From Amycolatopsis saalfeldensis (lineage in GTDB: Bacteria; Actinomycetota; Actinomycetes; Mycobacteriales; Pseudonocardiaceae), in the NCBI RefSeq assembly GCF_900110575.1, contig NZ_FOEF01000017.1, positions 168,698 through 232,697 on the forward strand: DNA of 64,000 nt, read 5' to 3'. The notes under the pieces were generated by a model that was not told the origin of the DNA, searched no databases, and saw nothing but the letters and a program-made list of their open reading frames with translations. Position 1 is the first letter of the stretch; each line of letters begins with the position of its first letter. Positions 9,463 through 17,641 of this stretch are shown piece after piece. Made by a program: the position numbers and the translations under genes.

Positions 9463-10742
9463 TGACCCCGACCCAGGCGGCGCCCGCGTTTTTCCTGGCG
9501 GTGGTCGTGATCCTCGTGGTGTGCCGGCTGGTCGGCATGCTGGCGGTGAAGATCGGGCAGCCGCCGGTGGTCGGCGAGATGGTCTCGGGGGTGCTGCTCG
9601 GGCCGTCGCTACTCGGGCTCGTGCTGCCCGGTGTGCAGGCCGCGCTGTTCCCCGACACCGTGCGGATGCTGCTGTACCTGGGCGGCCAGATCGGGCTCGT
9701 GATCTACATGTTCGGCGCGGGCTACGAGTTCCGCGTCGGCGCGATCAAGGGCTCGGTGAAGTCCGTCGTGTCGGTTTCGGCGGCGGGCACGGTGGTCCCG
9801 CTCGTGCTGGGCGTCGGGGTGAGCGTGCTGGGCGCGAACTGGGTCGGCATCCTCAAGCCCGGGGTGTCGCCCGCGGTCTCGGCCGTTTTCGTCGGGGTGG
9901 CGATCGCCATCACCGCGTTCCCGATGCTCGCCCGGATCATCACCGAGCGAGGGCTAGGCGGCACCCGGTTCGGCTCGCTGGCGCTGGCCTGCGGCGCGCT
10001 CGACGACGTGCTCGCGTGGGTTCTGCTCGCCGTGGTGCTCGGCATGCACGCGGGCTCGAGCGGGCCGGTCGCGACGGCCGTCGGCGGCGGGGTGCTGTTC
10101 GCGCTGCTGGTGTGGCTGGTGGTGCGCCGGGTGCTGGCGAAGACGATGGCCAGCCCGCGGGTCAGCGCCGACCAGCGCATTCTCGTCACGGCGGTGTTCC
10201 TGTTCGGCGCCGCGTGGTTCACCGACGTGATCGGGCTGTACGCGGTGTTCGGCGCGTTTGTCCTCGGCATCGCGTTCCCGCGGGGCGAGGCGGCCGACGC
10301 CGTGCTCGCGAAGCTCATGCCGATCGGGCGGATCGTGTTCCTGCCCCTGTTTTTCACCTATTCCGGCCTGAACACCCGGTTCGCTTTGCTGGCGGATCCG
10401 AACCTGCTGGCGTACGCGGTGGTTGTCGTCGTTGTCGCGGTGATCGGGAAGCTCGGTGCTTCGTGGGCCGCCGCGCGATTGGCGGGGGAGCCGCAGCCGA
10501 TCGCGTTACGCGTGGGCGTGCTCGTGAACGCGCGCGGGCTGATGCAGCTGATCGCGCTGAACGTCGGATTGCAGGCCGGGATCGTGTCGCCTTCGCTGTT
10601 CACGGTGCTGGTGCTGGTCGCGCTGGTCACCACGATCATGACCGCGCCGATCCTGAGCTGGCTGGACCGCCGCGACGGGCGCCGGTACGCGGGCCAGGAG
10701 CTGCCGGAGTTCCTCCGTTCGGCGCAACCGGCCCGATCATGA
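9462..10742 (+). CDS. Cation/proton antiporter, CPA2 (KefB/NhaS3-like)
   Basis: A 426-residue integral membrane protein with about 12-13 hydrophobic segments and the monovalent cation:proton antiporter-2 pattern. The start contains PPVVGEMVSGVLLGPSLLG, a family signature, and an acidic pair LDDVLAW lies mid-membrane. No C-terminal TrkA-N domain is present, so it is membrane domain only. The ATG at 9462 has GGAGG 6 nt upstream and overlaps the P450 stop (TGATG). A GTG 3 nt earlier is possible. Its position at the end of the oxidative cassette suggests ion or pH homeostasis, or export linked to the pathway; the cargo is not known. Confidence 0.85.
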   Translation: MTPTQAAPAFFLAVVVILVVCRLVGMLAVKIGQPPVVGEMVSGVLLGPSLLGLVLPGVQAALFPDTVRMLLYLGGQIGLVIYMFGAGYEFRVGAIKGSVKSVVSVSAAGTVVPLVLGVGVSVLGANWVGILKPGVSPAVSAVFVGVAIAITAFPMLARIITERGLGGTRFGSLALACGALDDVLAWVLLAVVLGMHAGSSGPVATAVGGGVLFALLVWLVVRRVLAKTMASPRVSADQRILVTAVFLFGAAWFTDVIGLYAVFGAFVLGIAFPRGEAADAVLAKLMPIGRIVFLPLFFTYSGLNTRFALLADPNLLAYAVVVVVVAVIGKLGASWAAARLAGEPQPIALRVGVLVNARGLMQLIALNVGLQAGIVSPSLFTVLVLVALVTTIMTAPILSWLDRRDGRRYAGQELPEFLRSAQPARS

Positions 10743-10799
10743 CCGATTCCCGACGAAAGTTGAGGGTTCAAGCTAGAGATTCACTGCCAGTATGGAGCT

Positions 10800-11483
10800 G
10801 TGTACGAAGCGGTGGAAACTCAGGCTCCGGCCCGGGTGCTCCTGATCGAGGACGACCGTGAACTGGCCGGGATGCTCGCCGGCCTGCTCCGCGAAGAGGG
10901 CTATGAAACCGACCAGGCGCACGACGGCCAGCGCGGCCTGCACCTCGGGCTCACCGGGCACTACGACGTGATCGTCATCGACCGCCGGCTGCCGGTGATG
11001 GACGGGCTGGCCGTGCTCGCCGGGCTGCGGCGCAAGGCCGTCACGGCGCGGGTGCTGGTGCTCTCGGCGCTGGGCGAGCTGTCCGACCGCGTGAACGGCC
11101 TGGACGCGGGAGCCGACGACTACCTCGTGAAGCCGTTCGAGACCGACGAGCTGCTGGCGCGGCTGCGGGCGCTCTGCCGCCGCGACCTCGACGGCGCCGA
11201 GTCGATCCCGCTCGGCACGGCGGCACTGGACCTCCTGCGCCACGAGGTGGTGCTGGCCCGCGGCGAGCGCGTGACGCTGTCCGGGCGCGAGTTCGAGCTG
11301 CTGCGCACGCTGGCGCAGCGGCCGAAGGCGATCCACCCGCGGGCCTCGCTGCGCACCAACGTGTTCGCCGACTCGACCGGTGAGTCTATTGTAGACACCT
11401 ATGTCTACTACCTGCGGCGGAAACTGGGGCGGAACGTGGTGAAAACCGTGCACGGCCTCGGTTACCAGATCGGGGCCATGTGA
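10800..11483 (+). CDS. OmpR/PhoB-type response regulator
   Basis: A 227-residue two-component regulator. The receiver domain occupies residues 11-125, with acidic pocket EDD (17-19), phospho-acceptor Asp61 (VIDRRLPVMDG) and Lys111 (LVKPF). A winged helix-turn-helix output domain occupies about 130-225. The GTG at 10800 is the outermost start; a GTG at 10812 is an alternative, and the ribosome binding site does not decide between them. The partner histidine kinase starts 13 bp downstream. It may control the preceding antiporter and oxidative genes, but no operator was identified. Confidence 0.9.
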   Translation: MYEAVETQAPARVLLIEDDRELAGMLAGLLREEGYETDQAHDGQRGLHLGLTGHYDVIVIDRRLPVMDGLAVLAGLRRKAVTARVLVLSALGELSDRVNGLDAGADDYLVKPFETDELLARLRALCRRDLDGAESIPLGTAALDLLRHEVVLARGERVTLSGREFELLRTLAQRPKAIHPRASLRTNVFADSTGESIVDTYVYYLRRKLGRNVVKTVHGLGYQIGAM

Positions 11484-11496
11484 CGGCGGTGGTGAA

Positions 11497-12702
11497 GTGA
11501 CGGCGGTGGTCGATCCCGAAGCGCGGGTGCTGCGGCGCACGCGGCGGACGATCGCGGGCCAGATCGCCGTGGTGATCACGCTGGTGGTGCTGGCGGCGGG
11601 CGGGATCTCGTACTGGGTGCTGCTGAGCGGGCAGCACGACGAGGTCGACCGCACGCTGAACACCACCCTGGCCCGCGGCCTGTCGGTGACGCCGCCGGGC
11701 TGCGTCTACCTGGTGACGCCGGCCGGCCACGCGCCGTCCGGGCCGCTGCCGTTCGCCGTGCCGCCGCCCGCGCCGGTGCCGCACGACGGCGACGTTGTCA
11801 CGCAAGAGCTTTCGCTCGGCGGCGGCACGTACACGATGCGCACGGTGAACCGCGGCGGCCAGGTTTCGCAGGTGTTCATGGACGAGTACTACCTGATCGC
11901 GGACCGCGAGCAGCTGGTGCTGGGGCTGGCCGTGGCCGAGCTGGCGGTGCTCCTGGTGGCCGTCCTCAGCGGTTACCTGCTGGCCGGCCGCGCGATCCGG
12001 CCGCTGGGCGAGGCGCTGCGGCGGCAGCGGACCTTCGTGGCGGACGCGTCGCACGAGCTGCGCGCGCCGTTGACGCGCCTGCACACGCGGACGCAGCTCA
12101 TGGCGCGCCGGGCACAGGGCTCGGCGTCGTCCCCGGTGTCGCCGCAGGACTTGGACGCGCTGGTCGACGGCACCCGCGAGCTGGGCGAGGTGGTGGACGA
12201 CCTGCTGCTGTCGGCGCAGGCGGCGTGCGACCGCCCGTCGCTGCAGCCGGTGGAGCTGGGCCTGCTGGCGGAGCAGGCGGTGGCCGCCGAGGCCGTCCGC
12301 GCGGGCGACCGCCGGGTCCGGATCTGCGTGCACCGTTCCCCGGGGCTGGCCGACGTCGTCCCCGGCGTGCCCACGGCGTTGCGCCGCGTGCTCTCGGCAC
12401 TGCTCGACAACGCCATCGGCCACACCCCGCCGGGCGGCTCGATCGAGGTGAGCCTGGCCAACCCGGACGACCGGCACGTGGAACTGCGCGTGCAGGACAC
12501 CGGAACGGGTTTCGCCCAGCGTGACGCGGAGCGTCTCTTCGAGCGTTTCGCCCACGGCACCAACGGGGAGGGCCGCCGGTTCGGCCTTGGCCTCGCCCTG
12601 GTCCACGAGGTCGTCACCGGCCACGGCGGCACCATCGCGGCCGCCGGTGCTCCTGGCGTGGGCGCGACCTTCACCCTGCGTTTCACCCGCGCGGCCCAGT
12701 AG
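11497..12702 (+). CDS. Sensor histidine kinase, partner of the OmpR-type regulator
   Basis: A 401-residue membrane kinase. TM1 is at about residues 21-43, an extracytoplasmic sensor domain with a Pro-rich segment at about 44-138, and TM2 at about 141-163. The dimerisation/phospho-acceptor motif SHELRAPLTRL has His186. The ATP-binding domain shows N box LLDNAIGHT, G1 DTGTGF, F box FERF and G2 GLGLAL. The signal is unknown. The GTG start is preceded by a copy of itself: GTGACGGCGGTGGT occurs at 11480 and again at 11497. The first copy opens a reading frame of 6 codons that ends on the true start (GTGA), possibly coupling translation to the regulator. Confidence 0.9.
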   Translation: MTAVVDPEARVLRRTRRTIAGQIAVVITLVVLAAGGISYWVLLSGQHDEVDRTLNTTLARGLSVTPPGCVYLVTPAGHAPSGPLPFAVPPPAPVPHDGDVVTQELSLGGGTYTMRTVNRGGQVSQVFMDEYYLIADREQLVLGLAVAELAVLLVAVLSGYLLAGRAIRPLGEALRRQRTFVADASHELRAPLTRLHTRTQLMARRAQGSASSPVSPQDLDALVDGTRELGEVVDDLLLSAQAACDRPSLQPVELGLLAEQAVAAEAVRAGDRRVRICVHRSPGLADVVPGVPTALRRVLSALLDNAIGHTPPGGSIEVSLANPDDRHVELRVQDTGTGFAQRDAERLFERFAHGTNGEGRRFGLGLALVHEVVTGHGGTIAAAGAPGVGATFTLRFTRAAQ

Positions 12703-12711
12703 CGGCTCCGG

Positions 12712-14211
12712 TCAACGCGTCCCGAGCTGCTCACCGTCGGCCGGGTGCAGTGCGTGGTCGATGGCGTTCGTGAGATCGCTGGCCGAGGCGGACCCGGTGG
12801 AACGCCAGGCGATGTAGCCATCGGGGCGGATGAGCACGGCACCGCGCCCGTAGTGTTGCGACCAGCCATCGGCGTTTTCGGCGCGGTGGGCGCGTACTGG
12901 CACCGTTCGAGCTGCTTCCATCCACTCGGGACTGTCGCAGAGCAGGACGAAATCGCCGACGCACAGGTCGTGCAGGGCGGTATCGCCGAGCCAGAGGTGC
13001 GGTGCCCTCCTGCCGACGCGTGCCTGCCGGCCGAACCCGGAATCGAACACGGGACCGGCACCGTAGCCGCCGCCGAATGCCTGGGTGCGCCCGTCCATTT
13101 CCTCCGGTTCGGGCGCGCCACTGTGCCTGGCCCGCTGATGGGCCACGATCATGGGCGCCAGGGTTTCGGCCAGCGGCCGGCGTTCGGCATCGTAGGTGTC
13201 CAGGAGGTCGTCGCCGGCCTGGTCCTTGAGCACCGAGGCGAGCTTCCACGCGAGGTTGTGCGCGTCCTGGACGCCGGTGTTCGCGCCGAGCGCACCCGCG
13301 GGCGGCCACACGTGGGCGCTGTCCCCGACCAGGAACACCCGCCCCGCGCGGTATCCCTCCGCGACGCCGACGCTTTGCTCCCAAGCGGCGACCCCTTCGA
13401 TGTCGACGTCGATTTCCTTGCCCACGGCCGTGTGGACGAGCCGTACACACCGCTCCCGCGTGAAGTCGGCACTGGACTCGGTGGCGGGGTCGTAGCCGAC
13501 GGACAGCTGCCAGCGATTCGGGTCGGCGCTGCTGACCAGACCGCCGAAGAACCCGTCCGGGTTGGCGATCATCCAGAAAAGGGCTCGGCGAGGAAGAAAT
13601 TCGGACAGCTTCGCGCGGAACACGATGTTCATGGAGTGCTGGAACGTCATCTCGCCGGTACGAGCGATGCCCAGCCGCTGCCGGATCGGGCTCCGGTTGC
13701 CGTCGGCGGCCACCAAATAGGTCGCCCGCACGACCTGACGATGACCGGTGTCGCGGTCTTCGACCGTTGCCCGCACCCCCTCGCCGTCGGTGTCGAAGTC
13801 GAGCAGTTCGGTGTTGAACAGATGCTCGGCCCCGGCCGTCCGGGCGGCCTCGATCAGGATCGGCTCCACCGTGTTCTGGTCGGCCATGCAGAACACGCCG
13901 GCGGTCAGCTCGGGCCAGGCCCGTGGCTCCTCGGCGTCGAAGAGCCATTCCCATTCGCCCGCGAGCGAGGTGCAGCGGGCGACCCCCGATTCGGCGTCGA
14001 ACGGCGCACCGGCCCGCTCGATCGCGTCGGCGACTCCGTAGGCGCGGTAGATCTCCATCGTCCGCTGGTTGATCCCTCGCGCCCGGCCGTGGATCGACAC
14101 ACCCGCGTGCCGGTCCACCAGTAGCGACGGGATGCCCTGTCTGGCCAGGAAGAGCGAACTGGTGAGGCCGGCGAGGCCACCACCGACTATCAGGACGGGC
14201 GCGGTCTTCAT
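12712..14211 (-). CDS. FAD-dependent aromatic monooxygenase (PheA/TfdB type)
   Basis: A 499-residue group A flavoprotein hydroxylase. The FAD/Rossmann motif VGGGLAGLTSSLFLA is at residues 8-22, the DG motif (ADGNRSPIR) is mid-protein, and the GD motif (VFLVGDSAHVWPPAGALGAN) is near residue 300. A thioredoxin-like C-terminal domain follows. Such enzymes hydroxylate phenols or polyketide-type aromatics using NAD(P)H and oxygen. The ATG overlaps the stop of the upstream PadR gene (ATGA), so the two form an operon. This makes the enzyme a likely target of that repressor, for detoxifying or degrading a phenolic inducer. The substrate is not determined. Confidence 0.87.
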   Translation of the reverse strand: MKTAPVLIVGGGLAGLTSSLFLARQGIPSLLVDRHAGVSIHGRARGINQRTMEIYRAYGVADAIERAGAPFDAESGVARCTSLAGEWEWLFDAEEPRAWPELTAGVFCMADQNTVEPILIEAARTAGAEHLFNTELLDFDTDGEGVRATVEDRDTGHRQVVRATYLVAADGNRSPIRQRLGIARTGEMTFQHSMNIVFRAKLSEFLPRRALFWMIANPDGFFGGLVSSADPNRWQLSVGYDPATESSADFTRERCVRLVHTAVGKEIDVDIEGVAAWEQSVGVAEGYRAGRVFLVGDSAHVWPPAGALGANTGVQDAHNLAWKLASVLKDQAGDDLLDTYDAERRPLAETLAPMIVAHQRARHSGAPEPEEMDGRTQAFGGGYGAGPVFDSGFGRQARVGRRAPHLWLGDTALHDLCVGDFVLLCDSPEWMEAARTVPVRAHRAENADGWSQHYGRGAVLIRPDGYIAWRSTGSASASDLTNAIDHALHPADGEQLGTR

Positions 14212-14819
14212 GATTGTTCCTCCTGTCGGGCGTTGAACTCCGCGGCGGCCTGCCGCAAAGACTCCTCGGACCAGGTAAGGGATCCGGTGTGCAGATCGGC
14301 GACGAGGGCGCGGAGCCAGCGCTGCTCGGCGACCAGCAACGCGTGCCCGTATTCCTCCTCCACCAAGAAGATCCGGGCCAGATCGGCCGAACCGCCGAGC
14401 ATGGGTGCGATCTCGGCGAGCCGCGCGTCAACCGCGCTCAGCCGCGCCTGGAGCTGCTCCGCCGCTTCCTCCGGGGTCAGCATCATCAGGAAGGACAGGC
14501 CGACGGGAAACTCCGGGAACTCGTTCCCGGTCGTGGCGAGCATGTCCTTGATCCACGCCTTCGCGGTCGTCAACCCGGCGTCGGTGATGCCGTAGACCGT
14601 GCGTTCCGGGTGCCCCTCGACCCGCTCGACCCTGATCAGCTCCAGCTTCAGCAACCGCTCGATCGCCTGGTACACGCTCGCCCGCTGCCGGACGTTGACG
14701 ACACGGTCCTTGCCGTAGTCCTTGATCAGCTTCTGGATCCGGTAAGTGTGCATCGGCTCGCCCGCGAGGATGCCGAGCACCGTCAGCCCCAGCGCGGAAC
14801 GCTTGTTCGTCGTACCCAT
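14208..14819 (-). CDS. PadR-family repressor of the FAD monooxygenase operon
   Basis: A 203-residue PadR regulator: an N-terminal winged helix with LTVLGILAGEPMHTYRI and the basic wing RTVYGITDAG, and a C-terminal coiled-coil dimerisation helix (Vir-type). The ATG at 14819 is chosen because a promoter places a TANNNT -10 exactly 7 nt upstream. A TTG at 14855, with GGAG 8 nt before it, would add 12 residues encoded by the operator itself. The gene is co-transcribed with the FAD monooxygenase (4-nt overlap) and is probably autorepressed. PadR proteins classically sense phenolic acids, matching the linked hydroxylase, but the ligand is inferred. Confidence 0.85.
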   Translation of the reverse strand: MGTTNKRSALGLTVLGILAGEPMHTYRIQKLIKDYGKDRVVNVRQRASVYQAIERLLKLELIRVERVEGHPERTVYGITDAGLTTAKAWIKDMLATTGNEFPEFPVGLSFLMMLTPEEAAEQLQARLSAVDARLAEIAPMLGGSADLARIFLVEEEYGHALLVAEQRWLRALVADLHTGSLTWSEESLRQAAAEFNARQEEQS

Positions 14820-14855
14820 AGTCATGACATTACTATTCATGTCATGACTATGCAA
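14817..14855 (-). promoter_or_regulatory. PadR operator overlapping a leaderless promoter
   Basis: A perfect 14-bp inverted repeat, CATAGTCATGACAT at 14817-14830 with its complement at 14839-14852, surrounds an 8-bp spacer. The spacing fits PadR dimers. On the minus strand a -35 TTGCAT (14855-14850), a 17-bp spacer and a -10 TAATGT (14832-14827) lie inside the dyad. The -10 ends 7 nt before the ATG at 14819. A bound repressor would cover both promoter elements. Confidence 0.8.
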
Positions 14856-15131
14856 TGGCCCATCTCCTGCCGCCGGGCAGGTGCGCCGGCGTCTGGGTTG
14901 GCCAGGCAGGCAACCGGTTGGTGGGCCTCCGAGGCGGCGCGCTGTTCACCACCGCGGCCGCCATCGTGTCCATCGGGTGGTGCCTCGGCTACGTCGGCGA
15001 GGCGAGGCTCGTCACTGCCGCCGAGCCGGGGAAGACGGCTGCAACACGCGGGCTCGCGCCGGGGCGGCTTCGGGACCCCGGGTCGCTCCGAGCTGTCCGC
15101 CAACCACTCGATGCAGTCCGGCCGAGGTTTC
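14856..15131. other. Intergenic region without a convincing gene
   Basis: The gap between the PadR gene and the small membrane protein gene is 378 bp counted from the PadR start codon. It holds the PadR operator, the promoter of the membrane protein gene, and about 275 bp in between. Open frames here have no family resemblance and no plausible start signals. I see no hairpin or repeat worth calling. Confidence 0.4.
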
Positions 15132-15160
15132 GTGACAGTGTTTCAAAACAGTGTTATGGT
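15132..15160 (+). promoter_or_regulatory. Promoter with repeated ACAGTGTT half-sites
   Basis: A -35 GTGACA (15132-15137), a 17-bp spacer and a -10 TATGGT (15155-15160) precede the small membrane protein gene by about 37 bp. The octamer ACAGTGTT occurs twice as a direct repeat 13 bp apart (15135 and 15148), overlapping the -35 and the spacer, which looks like an operator. The word ACAGTGTTATGG also occurs at 1200-1211, in front of the leftmost TetR gene. Confidence 0.6.
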
Positions 15161-15197
15161 TGCGGCGCCCGACCTGGAGCAGCCGAAGGAGAGCACC

Positions 15198-15581
15198 ATG
15201 CACGGCCCTGTCCAGTTGTTCACCGTGATCGCCCTGGTCTCGTTGCCGACCGTGATGTACGGCGGGTACGCGCTGATGGGGGTGCTCCGGCGCGGGGACC
15301 TCACCGAGGCCCAGCGCGGGATGTTCCGCGCCGGCCACGCGCACGCCGGGGTGCTGCTGGTGCTGGTGCTCGCGGCGTTGCAGGTGCTGGACCGCGGCGG
15401 GCTCGGCGACTCCGCGCGGTGGGTGGTCTGCCTGCTGCTGCTGTTCGGGGTGCTGGCGCAGTCCGGCGGGTTTTTCCTGGCCATGCTGAAAAGCCGCGTC
15501 GGAATGCGGGTGACCACGGCCGGGGCGGTGCTGCTGGGGGCCTCGATGCTGATCACGGCGTACGGCGTCGCGTTCCCCTGA
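15198..15581 (+). CDS. Small four-helix membrane protein of unknown function
   Basis: A 127-residue integral membrane protein with four hydrophobic segments at about residues 5-28, 48-65, 74-95 and 103-125. A GHAHAGVLL motif opens the second helix; its two His could bind metal or heme, but this is speculation. GAAGGAG lies 6 nt before the ATG, supporting the start. It is expressed from its own promoter, which has repeated ACAGTGTT sites suggesting TetR-type control. I do not recognise a named family. The downstream hisS-like gene has a separate promoter. Confidence 0.75.
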   Translation: MHGPVQLFTVIALVSLPTVMYGGYALMGVLRRGDLTEAQRGMFRAGHAHAGVLLVLVLAALQVLDRGGLGDSARWVVCLLLLFGVLAQSGGFFLAMLKSRVGMRVTTAGAVLLGASMLITAYGVAFP

Positions 15582-15617
15582 GGAAAGAGTTCGCGCCCGG
15601 TCGTTAAGCTTGGTGAC

Positions 15618-16916
15618 GTGCCTGAATACCTGTCGACCGCGCCTGTCAAGGGGACCCGAGACTTCCTCCCCGCCGAAATGTCCGTCCGCACGCAGGTGTT
15701 CGGCCATCTCTACGAGGTGCTGGAGAGCTACGGCTTCCTGCGCTACGACGGCCCGATCCTGGAGCAGGCCGAGGTCTACGAGCGGAAGTCCGGCCAGGAG
15801 ATCGCCGACCAGCAGCTGTACACGCTGACCACGCGGGGCGGCGAGCGGCTGGCGCTGCGCCCGGAGATGACGCCGTCGGTGGCGCGGATGATCGCGGGCA
15901 ACGCGAAGTCGCTCTCGTTCCCGGTGCGCTGGTACAGCCACCCGAACTGCCACCGTTACGAGCGCCCGCAGCGCGGCCGCGTCCGTGAGCACTGGCAGAT
16001 CAACGCGGACATCTTCGGCTCGGACAGCGCGAACTGCGAGATCGAGATGTTCGAGCTGATCCACGACCTGATGGGTGCGCTCGGCGCGTCGCCGGACACG
16101 TTCGCGGTGCGCGTGAACGACCGGAACCTGCTCTCGTCGGCGCTCACCGACGTCGTCGGCGTCACCGCCGAGCAGCTGCCGCAGGTGTTCGCGCTGGTGG
16201 ACCGCTGGGAGAAGACGGCGGCGGACGACCTCGCCGCGAGCGCCGCGGAGATCGGGCTCGCGGACAAGCAGTTCGAGAAGCTGACCGAGACGCTCGCCGC
16301 GGGACCGGCGCTGCTCGACGAGCTGCCCGCCGAGGTCAAGGAGAACTCGAACCTGGTGAAGGTGCTCTCCAGCAGCGCCGCGAGCCTGGTGCGCTTCGAG
16401 CCGATGATCGTGCGCGGGCTGGCCTACTACACGTCCACCGTGTTCGAGGTCTTCGACACCTCGCCGCAGAACCGCCGCGCCCTCTTCGGCGGCGGCCGGT
16501 ACAGCGACCTCGCCTCGCTGTTCACCAAGGAGCAGATCACCGGCATCGGCTTCGGCATGGGCGACGTGACGCTGATGGACTTCCTCGCCACGCACGGCCT
16601 CACGCCGTCGCCGCGCAGCGAGGTCGACGTGGTGGTGATCCCGGTGGACGAGCAGCTGGCCGATGCGGCGCGTGAGGTCGCGACGTCGCTGCGGCGCGCG
16701 GGCCTGCGCACGTCCACCCCGCTGGAGCTGCGCAAGCTGGGCAAGGAACTGACCCGCGCCGACAAGGCCGGGGCGGCCGCCGTGGTCATCGTCGGCCAGG
16801 AGGACTGGGCGGCGGGCACCGTGACCGTCCGGGGCCTGGCCACGCGGGAACAGCAGCAGGTCGCGCTGGCGGAGGTGCCGGGCGTGGTTTCCGCGTTGCT
16901 GGCCCCTACGGCCTAA
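15618..16916 (+). CDS. hisS: Histidyl-tRNA synthetase, divergent type
   Basis: A 432-residue class II synthetase that charges tRNA-His. Motif 2 is HRYERPQRGRVREHWQ with the catalytic Arg. The histidine-A signature reads RGLAYYTSTVFEVF, where most bacterial enzymes have RGLDYY, and motif 3 includes GGGRYSDL and GIGFGMG. An anticodon-binding domain covers about residues 330-432. The sequence (PVKGTRDFLPAEMSVR, SHPNCHRYERPQ) is unlike the usual actinobacterial HisS next to relA, so this is probably a second copy. TAAGCT lies 7 nt before the GTG with no ribosome binding site, suggesting a leaderless mRNA. The stop overlaps that of the convergent hydrolase. Confidence 0.88.
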   Translation: MPEYLSTAPVKGTRDFLPAEMSVRTQVFGHLYEVLESYGFLRYDGPILEQAEVYERKSGQEIADQQLYTLTTRGGERLALRPEMTPSVARMIAGNAKSLSFPVRWYSHPNCHRYERPQRGRVREHWQINADIFGSDSANCEIEMFELIHDLMGALGASPDTFAVRVNDRNLLSSALTDVVGVTAEQLPQVFALVDRWEKTAADDLAASAAEIGLADKQFEKLTETLAAGPALLDELPAEVKENSNLVKVLSSSAASLVRFEPMIVRGLAYYTSTVFEVFDTSPQNRRALFGGGRYSDLASLFTKEQITGIGFGMGDVTLMDFLATHGLTPSPRSEVDVVVIPVDEQLADAAREVATSLRRAGLRTSTPLELRKLGKELTRADKAGAAAVVIVGQEDWAAGTVTVRGLATREQQQVALAEVPGVVSALLAPTA

Positions 16917-17641
16917 CCGTCCGCGAGCAGCTTCCTGAGCAATAGCGCAACTTCGGCCGGTCGGGCGCCGGCCACGGAATGGCCGGCGCCCGCCACCACC
17001 TCCACTCGCGCACCCACCGCCGCGTAACGGGCCGCGGTTTTCGCGCAGTCGTACAAGGTGTCGCGGGCACCGAGGATCACCAGCGCGGGCAGGCCCAGCT
17101 CGCGCAGCTGGACGTCCAACGGCCGGGCCGCGAGCGCGTGCCGCCGGTCGACCAGCACGGTCCGGTCCATCGCCGGACTGGTCGCGGCGAAGTCGGCGCC
17201 GAACCGCCGCACCCACGGGAGGGACGCGAGCAGCCGCAGCGGGCCACCAACCCACGGGAGAAGCCCGTGGCCCGGCGGGAACGTCGCGTAGCTGTAGTCC
17301 GGCGCCTGCCCGATCACCACGACCCGCTCGACCAGGCCCGTCTGCTCGGCCAGCGCGAGCACCACGTCGGCGCCGAAGGAGTGCCCGACGGCCGTGACCG
17401 CCGAACAACCGAGTTCCTTCAGCGCCCGCGCCAGCGCTGAGGCCTGGGAGAACGCGTCGAGGCCGGCGTGCCCGCCCGTCGAGCCGTGCCCGCGCAGGTC
17501 GACGCGCACCACGCGGTAGTCGTCGGCGAGCAGCGGGACGAGCCGGTCGTACGAGCGCACTGAGCCGCAGAACCCGTGTACCAGCAACACAACCGGCGCG
17601 TCCGGAGGCCCGTCTTCCCGGACGTGCAGCGGCGCCGTCAT
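16913..17641 (-). CDS. Alpha/beta hydrolase
   Basis: A 242-residue cytosolic hydrolase. The oxyanion segment is LVHGFCGS (residues 20-27), the nucleophile elbow GHSFG has Ser88, the acid is in LGARDTLYD and the catalytic His in GAGHSV near the C-terminus. There is no signal peptide. It is the last gene of a three-gene operon: TetR, FAD-binding dehydrogenase, hydrolase. Its ATG overlaps the dehydrogenase stop (ATGA). A dehydrogenase plus a hydrolase suggests catabolism of a lipid or sterol-like compound; this is inferred from context only. Confidence 0.88.
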   Translation of the reverse strand: MTAPLHVREDGPPDAPVVLLVHGFCGSVRSYDRLVPLLADDYRVVRVDLRGHGSTGGHAGLDAFSQASALARALKELGCSAVTAVGHSFGADVVLALAEQTGLVERVVVIGQAPDYSYATFPPGHGLLPWVGGPLRLLASLPWVRRFGADFAATSPAMDRTVLVDRRHALAARPLDVQLRELGLPALVILGARDTLYDCAKTAARYAAVGARVEVVAGAGHSVAGARPAEVALLLRKLLADG

